In this document: piece by piece, positions 26,963 through 35,413 of the stretch
Layout of the letters: every line of letters begins with the position of its first letter
Numbering within the stretch: position 1 is the stretch's first letter
Assembly: GCF_014270065.1 (NCBI RefSeq)
Contig: NZ_JACNME010000004.1
Span: 62,001 to 126,000, forward strand
Length of the DNA: 64,000 nt
Source: Quadrisphaera sp. RL12-1S
Lineage (GTDB): Bacteria; Actinomycetota; Actinomycetes; Actinomycetales; Quadrisphaeraceae
Direction: 5' to 3'
Translations under genes and position numbers: made by a program
The notes under the pieces: generated by a model
Database searches by the model: none
What the model was told of the DNA's origin: nothing
What the model saw: only the letters and a program-made list of their open reading frames with translations

Positions 26963-27207
26963 GCCTTGGGGCGGGCAGGGTGGTCAGCGTGCCGATGACC
27001 GGTTCAGGATCCCGGCTGAGACGGGCCGCGCCGCCAGCCATCACATCTCGCGGTAGGGGTGAGGGCGTCCGGGTAGAGGTCGGCGAACGACACACGATCG
27101 CGGTTATTCGTCGGTCCGGCCCGCACATGGCAATCGGTTGGTCACGGACGGTCCTCGGGGCCGTCGGCGCAGCCGCCACCGCAGACCGCCCGGTGCACTG
27201 GAGGCCC

Positions 27208-27245
27208 TTGACCCCACCACGGCGACACCCCGACGATCATCGTCG
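27208..27245 (+). promoter_or_regulatory. Promoter with palindrome in front of the paralogous pair
   Basis: -35 TTGACC (27208-27213), 18-bp spacer, -10 GACGAT (27232-27237), start codon GTG at 27245, 7 bases later. A perfect inverted repeat CGACGAT-C-ATCGTCG (27231-27245) covers the -10 and the transcription start, as a repressor site would. The flanking CCACCAC and GTGGTGG extend the symmetry. Confidence 0.5.
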
Positions 27246-27940
27246 TGGTGGCCTCCGCTGACGACCCTGCCTCTGGGACACCGGGCTCCGACTGGTCTCA
27301 GCACGTCGAGGACTGCGTCGACCTAGGCCGAGCCGCCGTCGATGACGGACTCCTTGCCAGCGCCACCTCCATCGAGACGGCGCTGATCGAACGCCGCTAC
27401 ACCCGCGGGCGCCGCGGCGGGCAGTGGGACCCACCGCCCGGACCGGCCTCAGGCGTCATCTCGCAGCTGACCCCGACGTCGGTGGACCTCCAGGCCGGCG
27501 GCCAGGACGACGACGCCCTCGCCACCACCGCAGAGGCGATCACCGACCGGCTCGTCACGCTCCTGGGCGTCCCTGACTCCCGTGGCCCGGTGCCGGACAC
27601 CGACCAGGTCGAGGCGCTGTGGGAGCGCCCGGACCTGGCGGTGGTGGTGAGCTTCCTGCCGTCGTGGTCCTCGCAGTGCAGCTTCGCCCCTGGGGTGACC
27701 CCCACGGGCACGCTCTGGCTGAGGCTGTCGCGCCCCGACGTCACCGACACCGAGGAAGACCCCGAGCGAGCCCGCCACCTGGCCCGGAACGGCTCCTCGG
27801 TGGAGCGCTGGCACGTAGCCGCTCAGGCGCCGCTGCCCAATGACGTGGTCGCCCTGCTGGAGAGCGACGAGGACCCCACCGTGGTTCGCGCCGTCCGCGC
27901 TGGAGCCGACCGGCGCAAGTGGTTGAGCACCCGGCCCTAG
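27245..27940 (+). CDS. Unknown protein, first of a tandem paralogous pair
   Basis: 231 residues from GTG 27245 (27248 possible). Soluble, acidic. Its last 45 residues (VERWHVAAQAPLPNDVVALL, then DEDPTVVRAVRAG) match the same region of the next protein (MQRWYLAAQDDLPADVVQAL, then DDEPAVVAALKA), and both contain an ERRYTRG/ERAGWRR-type segment near residue 40 with GGxW. Probably old tandem duplicates. The C-terminal unit resembles helical leucine-rich-variant repeats. Function unknown; an immunity-type role is one possibility among several. Confidence 0.7.
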   Translation: MVASADDPASGTPGSDWSQHVEDCVDLGRAAVDDGLLASATSIETALIERRYTRGRRGGQWDPPPGPASGVISQLTPTSVDLQAGGQDDDALATTAEAITDRLVTLLGVPDSRGPVPDTDQVEALWERPDLAVVVSFLPSWSSQCSFAPGVTPTGTLWLRLSRPDVTDTEEDPERARHLARNGSSVERWHVAAQAPLPNDVVALLESDEDPTVVRAVRAGADRRKWLSTRP

Positions 27941-27985
27941 CGGGGGGGCCACCACCCCTGCTCGCTGAACAGGAACGAGGTCGCT

Positions 27986-28675
27986 GTGCCCGAGAGCCCC
28001 CATCCTCTGACCAACCCCGCCCCGCCCACCGGTGTGATGCAGCTCGTCGAGGAGGCGGCCCATCGGGGACTGCTCAAGGACGGCGATTCGTTGGCTAGTG
28101 GCATCGAGCGCGCCGGGTGGCGCCGCGACACCCACGGCGGCTGGTGGACCTACGAGCCCGACCCGGCCTGGAGGCTCGGCTCGACGATCGACCCGGCCGA
28201 CGTGTCGATCTTCGCGACCGGCTCAGATGCTGTGGTCGCGGCTGCGGCTGACCAGGTTGCCTCCCACCTGACCGCAGGTGGCGTCGAAGGGCTGGTGGGC
28301 GGTGGGGCAGATGAGCTCGGTGTGCGCAGCTGGCGGGGGTCAGCGGTCAGCGTGGACCTGTACTTCTCGCCGACCAAGACCGTCGACTTCCCCGGCAAGA
28401 AGATCGAGATCCCCTGCTGCCTGCAGCTGGCGGTGGCGCGTCAGGACGCCCCCAGCGACCGTCAGCCATCCGACCACGAGCGGGCACGCCGGGCGGCCCA
28501 ATCAGGCACCCGCATGCAGCGGTGGTACCTCGCCGCTCAAGACGACCTCCCCGCCGACGTCGTCCAGGCGCTGGCCCTGGACGATGAGCCCGCGGTCGTG
28601 GCCGCCCTGAAGGCCAGCGCCGGCCAGCGAGAGCGTTGGCGCAAGCGCGTGGCTGACGGTGTGGAAGACGCCTGA
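27986..28675 (+). CDS. Unknown protein, second of the tandem paralogous pair
   Basis: 229 residues from GTG 27986, 45 bases after its paralogue, with GAGG about 8 bases upstream, so it is probably translated from the same transcript. Shares the N-terminal LLKDGDSLASGIERAGWRRD region and the C-terminal WYLAAQDDLPADVVQAL helix region with the first copy, while the middle has diverged (VDLYFSPTKTVDFPGKKIEI). No signal peptide. Function unknown. Confidence 0.72.
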   Translation: MPESPHPLTNPAPPTGVMQLVEEAAHRGLLKDGDSLASGIERAGWRRDTHGGWWTYEPDPAWRLGSTIDPADVSIFATGSDAVVAAAADQVASHLTAGGVEGLVGGGADELGVRSWRGSAVSVDLYFSPTKTVDFPGKKIEIPCCLQLAVARQDAPSDRQPSDHERARRAAQSGTRMQRWYLAAQDDLPADVVQALALDDEPAVVAALKASAGQRERWRKRVADGVEDA

Positions 28676-28753
28676 ACTCTGCTGGGCGCCTTGCAGGCCT
28701 CGGTACTGCGATGTACGCCGGGCTGACCATCACGACAGCGCCCTGACCGGAGA

Positions 28754-28843
28754 GGGATCCCCACTGCGACGGATGCCAGCCCCGAGCGCCAGGGAGTCGC
28801 GATGAGCCATGAGGCGGGTGGTCAGTGGTCGTCTCTGCGACGA
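28754..28843. repeat. Dispersed intergenic repeat, copy C (long form)
   Basis: 90 bp between the paralogous pair and the convergent hydrolase. Core GGGATCCCCACTGCGACGGA (28754-28773), CCCGAGCGCCAGGG, AGGCGGGTGGTCAGTGGTC, and the closing GTCTCTGCGACGA (28831-28843). Confidence 0.75.
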
Positions 28844-28900
28844 GCAGCACGGTGAGCTGCCCGTCGCCGAGGAGTCCTTGAGGTGCCCGATGAGTGGTGG

Positions 28901-29782
28901 CTACGGACTCGCCGGCACGTTGGCCGGCTCAGCCAAGAAGTCTTGTATCGCCCGCGTGACCTGCTGGGGTCGCTCCAGCGGCGGCAGGTGACCGGTATCG
29001 GCGAGGTCGAGGCGCTGCGCGCCGGGGATCCCCTCGGAGAGCAGGTCCGAGACCGCTTGGATGGCGGGTACGTCCTCCAGGCCGTTGATGACCAGCGTTG
29101 GAGCGGAGATCTCGACCAGCCTGTCGGATGCGAGCAGCGCAGGGACGCGCTCGGGGACTGGATGTTCGCTCCACTCGCGCTCGAAGATCCTCTCGAGCAT
29201 GACCAACGCCTGGTCCCACACGACGGCGTCCACGTCGGCTGCGGTGCGCCGCGGGCCGGCCACCATGATCCGCGCCTGCACCTCAGCCATGGCATGGATG
29301 TCCTCGGAGAGGATCTGCGTGGCCGTGCCAGCGGCGTAGGCCCGCAGCCGCGTTTCCGGGACGGCGGCCAGGAGCTCTTCGCGCACCTGCTGCTGCCACT
29401 CATGGGGCCAGGCATGCCCGAGTACCCCGGAGCTGATCAGCACCAGGCCAGCGACGCGCTCAGGGGCCTCCAGCGCGGCCTGCAAGGCATAGCCTCCGCC
29501 CATCGAGCAGCCCACCAGCACGCCGTCCTGGACGCCGAGGGCGTCCAGGAGCCCCAGCAGATCCTCGTGGTGTGCGTAGTCGCCCCGCGCTGGATCGGAG
29601 TCTCCGTACCCACGCCAGTCGTAGCGGATGACGCGGTGGTCGGCCGCTAGTGCGGTGAAGGGCCCGTCCCACATTCGCCGGTAGGCGATGCCGGCGTGTG
29701 AGAAGACGATGGCAGCGCCCTCACCTGCCTCCTCGAAAGCGATGTCGGCCTTGTCGATCCTCACCACCGGCATGATCCGCAT
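28901..29782 (-). CDS. Alpha/beta-fold hydrolase
   Basis: 293 residues (ATG 29782; ATG 29773 would remove three). Catalytic triad recognisable: nucleophile in GCSMGG (about residue 93), acid Asp in NGLEDVPA (about 237) and His in DTGHLPP (about 266). The FSHAGIAYRRMWDGP oxyanion-hole region and YDWRGYGDSDPARGDY are typical of the esterase/haloperoxidase-like group. Cytoplasmic; substrate unknown. Divergent from the next gene with 67 bases between. Confidence 0.9.
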   Translation of the reverse strand: MRIMPVVRIDKADIAFEEAGEGAAIVFSHAGIAYRRMWDGPFTALAADHRVIRYDWRGYGDSDPARGDYAHHEDLLGLLDALGVQDGVLVGCSMGGGYALQAALEAPERVAGLVLISSGVLGHAWPHEWQQQVREELLAAVPETRLRAYAAGTATQILSEDIHAMAEVQARIMVAGPRRTAADVDAVVWDQALVMLERIFEREWSEHPVPERVPALLASDRLVEISAPTLVINGLEDVPAIQAVSDLLSEGIPGAQRLDLADTGHLPPLERPQQVTRAIQDFLAEPANVPASP

Positions 29783-29849
29783 GCTCGCAGAGCGATGGTC
29801 TCGGTCAGCGCTCAGACGCTGACTACCGGCCCGCGCCTACAGTCCTCGT

Positions 29850-30365
29850 GTGCTGATCACTGCGTGGCGGCTGGAGATGCCTCAGGTGCCCGGGTACCGC
29901 TTCACGTGGCTGGGTCCCTACACCTCGCACTGGCTGACAGCCGAAGCCGAGGAGCTCGTGCGCTTCATGGACCACGAGCACAGCGCCACCCTGCCCGAAC
30001 CCCGCGACATGGGACTCTTCGCCCGTCATCGCGACGTTGGCGACCCCCTGCTGTGTGGCTGCGACTCCGAGGCTGGGCTGCGGGCGTGGTTCGGGGACTA
30101 CCTGCCTGCCCTGCAGCACCAAGGAGCCCACGTCGCCGCCTACACCGTTGACGAGGGCGGCATCGTCGACCGTGACGACCACCAGCTGATCTTCATCGAG
30201 AGTCGAGCGGAACTGGTGCAACGCCAGGGGAACTTGCCCTTCGCGCCGCTGGTGCGCAGTTCCGCAGGGTCCCGCCTGGCGGTGTACGCCGCCAATCCCG
30301 GGAAGTACGACTACGTCCCCGGCCAGTCGCGGTGGCAGTCCGCGCTCACGTCGTCGACGGAGTGA
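29850..30365 (+). CDS. Hypothetical protein, 171 residues
   Basis: GTG 29850 is 6 bases after TACAGT (29838-29843), suggesting a leaderless mRNA. Trp/Tyr-rich, soluble, with a YRFTWLGPYTSHWLTAEAEE N-terminal segment and a C-terminal FIESRAELVQRQGNLPF region. No family recognised; no signal or membrane segment. Codon use is that of a true gene. Confidence 0.65.
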   Translation: MLITAWRLEMPQVPGYRFTWLGPYTSHWLTAEAEELVRFMDHEHSATLPEPRDMGLFARHRDVGDPLLCGCDSEAGLRAWFGDYLPALQHQGAHVAAYTVDEGGIVDRDDHQLIFIESRAELVQRQGNLPFAPLVRSSAGSRLAVYAANPGKYDYVPGQSRWQSALTSSTE

Positions 30366-30437
30366 CCGGACGGGCGTCCGCGACGCCCGGATGAACAACT
30401 GAGGCTGCCCACCGGTGATCGCTCGTAGTGTTCGCAG

Positions 30438-31325
30438 ATGGTGGTGCGTGCAGCCGTCTTGTCCGATGTTCACGCCAACCCCTTCGCGCTGCGCGCAGTC
30501 CTGCAGGACGTGCGACGGGCTGGAGCCGACGTGATCGTCAACCTCGGGGACCTGGTGGCCGGTCCCTGGCCGGTGGAGACCGTCGAGGAGCTGTTCGCAG
30601 CGGGATTTCCGGTGGTTTCGGTCCGTGGCAACGGGGACCGCATGGTCGCTGACGCCTACGACCAGCGCCCCGGCTGGACCGATGACGTCCCGCCTCCCGC
30701 GCGGACGATGGTCACGTGGGCCGCCTCGCAGATCCGGCGGCAGGAGCGAGACCTGATCGGGTCGGCTCCTCTGCGGACCAGGCTGACCGTCGCCGGGCTC
30801 GGTGAGGTGGAGCTCTTCCACGCCACTGCCCGCAGCGATGAGGAGATCGTCCTGGAGACCACCGACGACGACGTCGCAGCGGAGGCGTTGCAAGCGCTGC
30901 TGCCGCGGCCATTCGCGTCCAGTGGGCAGGGTGGCGTCGAGGACTTCTACCCGTTGCTCGCGGTCAGCGGGCACACCCACCTGCCCACCGAACGGGTCGC
31001 GGGCGCGGTGCGCTGGGTCAACGCCGGCAGCGTGGGCAAGCCGTTCGACCACCCCAGTGCCTCGTGGATGCTGCTGGGGCCCGGCGTCGAGTGGCGGCGC
31101 ACCGACTACGACGTCGAGGCCGCTGCCGCAGCGGCACGCGCGTTGGCTCCTGCCCCTGGAGCAGTTCTTGAAGACGCGGCCCTCGAGGCGGTGGCTGAGG
31201 AGTTCATCGCCTCCCTGCGCCCAGGGGGGCGCCGGGAGGTGCTGGACGTCTTCGCGCCTCTGGCAGCTGCCACCTACGGGCACTGGGCCACTCGGTCTCG
31301 GCTGGACGTCCTCGACGGGGGATGA
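30438..31325 (+). CDS. Metallophosphoesterase (YfcE/calcineurin-like)
   Basis: 295 residues. The four metal-binding blocks are present: SDVHANP (about residue 9), NLGDLV (35), GNGD (63, where GNHD or GNCD is usual) and SGHTHLP (about 181) followed by NAGSVGKP. The fold hydrolyses phosphomono- or diesters with two metal ions. ATG 30438 lies 6 bases after a TAGTGT -10 (30426-30431) without a Shine-Dalgarno: leaderless. An extra C-terminal helical tail of about 60 residues follows the catalytic core. Confidence 0.9.
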   Translation: MVVRAAVLSDVHANPFALRAVLQDVRRAGADVIVNLGDLVAGPWPVETVEELFAAGFPVVSVRGNGDRMVADAYDQRPGWTDDVPPPARTMVTWAASQIRRQERDLIGSAPLRTRLTVAGLGEVELFHATARSDEEIVLETTDDDVAAEALQALLPRPFASSGQGGVEDFYPLLAVSGHTHLPTERVAGAVRWVNAGSVGKPFDHPSASWMLLGPGVEWRRTDYDVEAAAAAARALAPAPGAVLEDAALEAVAEEFIASLRPGGRREVLDVFAPLAAATYGHWATRSRLDVLDGG

Positions 31326-31423
31326 CCGCCGCCGCCCTCCGCACCAGGAGGGTGCCCGGTCGAGGATGGTCAACGAGACGCCAGCGACTCGCCGTCGCCT
31401 ACCCATCCCTGTAGACCTGCGCC

Positions 31424-32182
31424 GTGACCGAGGACCTCACCGCCGAGCTCGTCACCGACCGACCCCGCACACCCCAGCAGTGGGAAGACCTCTTCGCCGG
31501 CACCTGGCCCCCCTACATCGACGCAGACCCCATCGCCGCCGCAGCCCTGCCCGACGTCCACGCCACCTTCCCCGACCTGCAGGTGGCCCTCACCCGCCCC
31601 GCCGGGTACGACCACGACGAGCAGCTCGCCGGCGCCGCCTGGGGCGTCCCCATCGTCTGGGACGGCGACACCGAGCGACTGCCGGCCGGGTACAGCGACG
31701 CTCTCGTCCGGTCCCTGGATGACCGCACCCGCGGGGCGGTGGCCGACACGCTGGTGATCTGCGCTGCTCAGGTCCACCCCTCCTGCGCCCTCGCCGGCAC
31801 AGCGGCCCATCTGCTGGCCCACCTCATCCAGACCGCGGCCGAGCAGGGGCTGCGCAGGGTGGTCGCGCCGCTGCGCCTGACCGGCAAGCACCGCTACCCG
31901 CTGATCCCGATCGAGGTCTACGCGCGGTGGCGCCGACCGGACGGGGACGCCTTCGGCCCCTGGCTGAGGGCTCACGAGCGGATGGGCGCCAAGAAGCTGT
32001 CGACCACGGCGGCTTCTCAGTGCTTCCTCGGCTCGGTCGAGCAGTGGCAGACCTGGAGCGGACTGGACCTTCTCGCCAGCGGCGACTACGTCGTTGCTGG
32101 GGCACTCTCAACTCTGCGCATCGAGGTCGATGAGGACGCAGGGCGCCTTGACGAGCCGGGCGTGTGGGTCCGTCACCGGTGA
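31424..32182 (+). CDS. GNAT-like acyltransferase-fold protein, unknown substrate
   Basis: 252 residues. The region VVAPLRLTGKHRYPLIPIEV (about 146) followed by RWRRPDGDAFGPWLRAHERMGAKK resembles a group of actinobacterial GCN5-like N-acetyltransferase proteins; the usual Q/RxxGxG/A CoA loop is not obvious, so activity is uncertain. GTG 31424 follows TAGACC (31412-31417) by 6 bases, again without a Shine-Dalgarno. Confidence 0.65.
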   Translation: MTEDLTAELVTDRPRTPQQWEDLFAGTWPPYIDADPIAAAALPDVHATFPDLQVALTRPAGYDHDEQLAGAAWGVPIVWDGDTERLPAGYSDALVRSLDDRTRGAVADTLVICAAQVHPSCALAGTAAHLLAHLIQTAAEQGLRRVVAPLRLTGKHRYPLIPIEVYARWRRPDGDAFGPWLRAHERMGAKKLSTTAASQCFLGSVEQWQTWSGLDLLASGDYVVAGALSTLRIEVDEDAGRLDEPGVWVRHR

Positions 32183-32404
32183 CAAGCACGCCGGCGGCTG
32201 ACCGGACGGCGATCGGGACTGCCGCTGGCACCGTATGCCGCCAAGTGATCCTCAAACCAGACGTGGACGGACCACTGGCCCGGTCAAGAGCACCAGCCGT
32301 GTGCCGTCCTCGGCCTGCCAGGACTGGACCGACGAGGGCCTCAGTGTCGCGCGGTCGGCCGCACATCCAGTGACGCCGGCGTGAGCGGGAGGCATGCTGG
32401 GGGA

Positions 32405-33145
32405 GTGGGGACACCGCAAGCCGACGCGATGCGCGAGGTCGTGGCCCACGTCCACCCGGTGCTCACCGCCGCGGGGTTCCGCAAGCGCCGACACACCTTC
32501 AACCGCACCGTCGAGCGCGGCCTCGTCCACGTCATCAAGTACCAGCTCGGCCCTGCTGACCCGCCCGGCGTCGAGGAGGTCCCTGGGGTGCACATGAACC
32601 TGCGGGGCCTGTTCGACGTCTCGCTCGGGGTCTACATCGCCGAGTCTTGGCAGCTCCAACACGGCCGCCGCAGCGATCACGACCCAACGGCCGTCACCGG
32701 CCAGGCCGTGAAGGAGTGGGTGAACGACTACGACTGCGACATCCGCGAGGGGCTCGTCAGCGATGACCCGGCCTTGAACTGGATGTTCCCCCTGCACGAC
32801 CCGCAGTCCATGGCAGAGCTGCAGGTGCAGCTGCTGCACAGCGACGCCTTGCCGTGGCTGCAGCGCTTCAGCACGCGGCAGTCCATCCTCGAGCAGCTCG
32901 AGGCCGCGCCCGTGGACTCCCGCGACATCTGCGGTGATGCCGGCGCTGGCCCGGACCGTTTGCTGGCCGTGCGGATGCACCTGGGCGCCGGGAACCGGCA
33001 GTCAGCCCAGCAGCACTTTGAAGCGTGGGTGGCGCACTGCCGCGCAGAACTGGCCCCGGGAGCCGAGGACGACGGCCACCTGGAGTTCCTTGCGGAGTTC
33101 GCGGACTCGACGGGCCTGATGATGCCGTTGCGGGATGCGGTCTGA
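32405..33145 (+). CDS. DUF4304 domain protein
   Basis: 246 residues from GTG 32405, which is 6 bases after CATGCT (32393-32398). The N-terminal half matches DUF4304: VLTAAGFRKRRHTFNRTVER with a following beta-sheet (VIKYQLGPADPP, VHMNLRGLFDVSLGVYIAES). DUF4304 proteins are often found near polymorphic toxin immunity genes, but no toxin is visible here. Cytoplasmic, function unknown. Confidence 0.75.
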   Translation: MGTPQADAMREVVAHVHPVLTAAGFRKRRHTFNRTVERGLVHVIKYQLGPADPPGVEEVPGVHMNLRGLFDVSLGVYIAESWQLQHGRRSDHDPTAVTGQAVKEWVNDYDCDIREGLVSDDPALNWMFPLHDPQSMAELQVQLLHSDALPWLQRFSTRQSILEQLEAAPVDSRDICGDAGAGPDRLLAVRMHLGAGNRQSAQQHFEAWVAHCRAELAPGAEDDGHLEFLAEFADSTGLMMPLRDAV

Positions 33146-33210
33146 GCCCGACGGCGGCGCGTCGCGTCGGCGAGCACTGATGAGTGCTGCTGCTTCCGCT
33201 GGCCGGTGAG

Positions 33211-33228
33211 TGATCCCATCTGCGACGA
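33211..33228. repeat. Dispersed repeat, copy D (core only)
   Basis: TGATCCCATCTGCGACGA, in the gap after the DUF4304 gene. The remainder of the long element is not recognisable. Confidence 0.6.
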
Positions 33229-33306
33229 ACTGCGCCGTCGGCCGGTGGAGCGAGCCGAAAGGCCTACGGCGTCCGGTACACGGTCGGCTACCGGGCCGCC
33301 GGCCCT

Positions 33307-33560
33307 TCAGGTCAAGGGCAACCCACGCGTGGACGTGACGTGGTCTGTGACCGGTCCGGCGTAGTCACCCGTCGACAACGTCGCCGACGGCTCCACCATC
33401 ACGATCACCGCCCCTTCCACAGAGACCGGGCGGTGCTCCACACCCCGGGGCACGACGTGTACGACCTGCGGACCCAGCACCACCACGGTCTCCGCCCCCG
33501 CTGACCTCTGGTGCAGGTGCAGCTGCCCCGACAGCACCCGGACAGATGAGCCGCCACATG
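33307..33560 (-). pseudogene. Cupin-domain gene remnant (C-terminal part only)
   Basis: The frame reads VLSGQLHLHQRSAGAE, then VVHVVPRGVEHRPVS and MVEPSATLSTGD to a STRGLPLT end: the second half of a single-domain cupin, including the PRGxxH metal-site strand. The first half, which should carry the first HxH motif, is absent; upstream the frame runs into unrelated CGGSSVRV residues. No plausible start or ribosome-binding site. Best read as a decayed or truncated gene. Confidence 0.55.
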
Positions 33561-33636
33561 GACTCGCAGCGCACGGAGATCATGCACTCCGACTCCGCAG
33601 GCGCCCCGGAAGGCGGTGGTCAGCCTGCCGCTGATC

Positions 33637-34062
33637 TCAGTGCGTCCACGTGCGCAGGCGAGCGATCTCGTTCTGGTTGTGTCGCAGCACGAAGCCAGCC
33701 ACACGCCCGCTGATGGGAAGGAAGGTGATGGGTGTCCAACGCCGCCGACCATCCGCATCGCGCCACGTGACCGCTGGCCAGTCGGTGACGGCCACGACGG
33801 CATGACGCGGGATCGTCCGCGACCACAAGATCCCGTGGACGGTGACGCCGCGTGAGTCGCAACGGACCTGCAGACGTGGTGAACGCACGAGCACCACGAC
33901 TGCCAGCACCGCCAGGGGTAGGGCCGCAGCCTGGCTGAGCACGGGGACCGGCGGGTCGACGACGAGTGCGCCCGCTACCAGCGCAGCCGCCGGCGCCAGC
34001 AGCGCGCAGGCCACCTTGGTGATGGGCAACGGGGAGAGCACCACTGCCCCACCCAAGCTCAA
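33637..34062 (-). CDS. Small membrane protein with PH-like domain
   Basis: 141 residues: two hydrophobic segments at about 12-34 and 41-58, then a soluble tail RLQVRCDSRGVTVHGILWSR that looks like the bPH/PH domain strands of small actinobacterial membrane proteins. Function unknown. Convergent side faces the cupin remnant. Confidence 0.7.
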   Translation of the reverse strand: MSLGGAVVLSPLPITKVACALLAPAAALVAGALVVDPPVPVLSQAAALPLAVLAVVVLVRSPRLQVRCDSRGVTVHGILWSRTIPRHAVVAVTDWPAVTWRDADGRRRWTPITFLPISGRVAGFVLRHNQNEIARLRTWTH

Positions 34063-34098
34063 GATCGTGCTCGATCCAGCCGAATGACCACCCCGAGC

Positions 34099-34169
34099 GT
34101 CCTTCTCTGCGACGGACGGGCCGGGCGGCGTCCTGTCGAGGTGCGCCGGGACGTCCGGATGGCGGTCAC
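34099..34169. repeat. Dispersed repeat, copy E (intermediate form)
   Basis: Core CCTTCTCTGCGACGGACGGG, then CGAGGTGCGCCGGG and GGCGGTCACC, parallel to the centre of copy A (CGAGGTGCACCGGGGCGGGC, GCGGTCAGC). Sits between the PH-like gene and the next hypothetical gene. Confidence 0.6.
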
Positions 34170-34231
34170 CAAGCGTGCGGCTGCCGCTCCGGGGCGGCCT
34201 ACCTCAGCGGACTTGCGGCACCATCACTGCC

Positions 34232-34678
34232 ATGGCCGCAGACCAGCGCCGACGCTGTGCCCATGTGCTCGACGCAAGGACTGTCGTGCTCGTCATCGAC
34301 CGAGACGGAGAGGTCGACTACTACGCCACCGCCGCTGAGGCCGCTCGCGACATGGAAGCCATCGACGTCCGCGGCGAGGAGTACCTCGGCGTCTACGGCC
34401 TGGACGGCGAGGTCTACAGCGTGGGACTCACCGGGGAGCGGCACCACGAGGTGCCCGTTCTGACTGCGACCGGACAGCGTGACCTCGTCCGTCTTCGGGA
34501 ACTGCTGCAGGCGGCCCACGCACGTTCACCATCTCGGGTCACCACCGCGGACCCAGCGAGCTTCGTCAACGCGAGGGCGATGTGGGAGTGGGACCGACGC
34601 CGCCTGCGGTGGCCGAGGTGGCTCGATCGACGGCTGCATGGGACGGCACCTGCACTGCTGCCGACGCAGCAGCGGTGA
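34232..34678 (+). CDS. Hypothetical protein, 148 residues
   Basis: ATG 34232. Starts with a beta-rich domain (RTVVLVIDRDGEVDYYATAA, then YLGVYGLDGEVYSVGL) followed by an Arg/Trp-rich helical tail. No family recognised. Soluble. Bracketed by repeat copies E and F. Confidence 0.62.
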   Translation: MAADQRRRCAHVLDARTVVLVIDRDGEVDYYATAAEAARDMEAIDVRGEEYLGVYGLDGEVYSVGLTGERHHEVPVLTATGQRDLVRLRELLQAAHARSPSRVTTADPASFVNARAMWEWDRRRLRWPRWLDRRLHGTAPALLPTQQR

Positions 34679-34710
34679 CGGGATCCGCAGGGCCGACCGG
34701 TCCGGGCGGC

Positions 34711-34727
34711 GATCCCCTCTGCGACGA
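34711..34727. repeat. Dispersed repeat, copy F (core only)
   Basis: GATCCCCTCTGCGACGA between two convergent genes. Confidence 0.6.
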
Positions 34728-34808
34728 CCAGCGAACGTTGCCATCGGCGCATGACGAGAGCCGCAGCGTGCGGGCGGAGGTCGTCGACAGGGCAGGTGCG
34801 CGCTGGCC

Positions 34809-35162
34809 CTACGCGGGACCGAACGTGGCGGCCAGCACCCGCCAGGTCTCCCCGTCACGCACCCAGAGGCGGTTGTAGACCAGCCGTGCGCTGATCACGG
34901 ATCCCCCCTGCTCAGCTTCCACGAGGGCCGTCATGCGCGTGCGGCCCGTCGTGGGGCCTTCGTCGACGTCGAGGGTCTCCTGGACCAGGCTCCGCACGCG
35001 CAGTGCGCCGCTGCGATGGCTCTCGAGGTCGTCAGCCTTGGTGAAGACTCCGCCGTCGGGGCCCGCCGCCACGAGGCGCGGGTGCAGCAGCCCGTCCAGG
35101 GCATCGACGTCACCGTTGCGCTGGGCGGTCTGCAGCGCCTGTTCAGCCGTTGTGAGGTCCAC
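34809..35162 (-). CDS. NTF2-like (SnoaL/DUF4440) protein
   Basis: 117 residues with the single cone-shaped NTF2-like fold: LTTAEQALQTAQRNGDVDAL then LLHPRLVAAGPDG and a C-terminal RLWVRDGETWRVLAATF strand pair, typical of DUF4440-type ketosteroid-isomerase-like proteins. GTG 35162 is 6 bases after CAGTCT (minus strand). Ligand or reaction unknown. Confidence 0.85.
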   Translation of the reverse strand: MDLTTAEQALQTAQRNGDVDALDGLLHPRLVAAGPDGGVFTKADDLESHRSGALRVRSLVQETLDVDEGPTTGRTRMTALVEAEQGGSVISARLVYNRLWVRDGETWRVLAATFGPA

Positions 35163-35245
35163 AGCACCAGACTGCAGTCGGTCTGACGCGGCGCCAAGGG
35201 CTGTTTGTTGACGGTGAACGCCTCTGCCCAGCCAGCCCGTCGCAG

Positions 35246-35267
35246 GGGGATCCGTTCAGAGACGGAG
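35246..35267. repeat. Dispersed repeat, copy G (degenerate core)
   Basis: GGGGATCCGTTCAGAGACGGAG retains the GATCC and GACGGA ends of the core. Confidence 0.4.
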
Positions 35268-35413
35268 TGGAGGCCACCTACCGGCGGGCCCGACGAGCAC
35301 CGCGGCGTTCGGTGGACTGCCGTCGAGCGAGGCCGGGCGACCCGAGCCGTCGCCGTTCTGCCGACCCCGTCACGCTCTACGAGGAGCTGGCCGACCGGAG
35401 GCTCCGGGGCACA

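Noticed and set aside
26980-27261. 93-residue frame before the paralogous pair
   Set aside because: Arg/Gly/Pro-rich and overlaps a better-supported promoter; no start signals.
23241-35267. Integron-type attC sites as explanation of the dispersed repeat
   Set aside because: No RYYYAAC/GTTRRRY ends, no integrase, and genes are in both orientations; kept only as a cassette-like resemblance.
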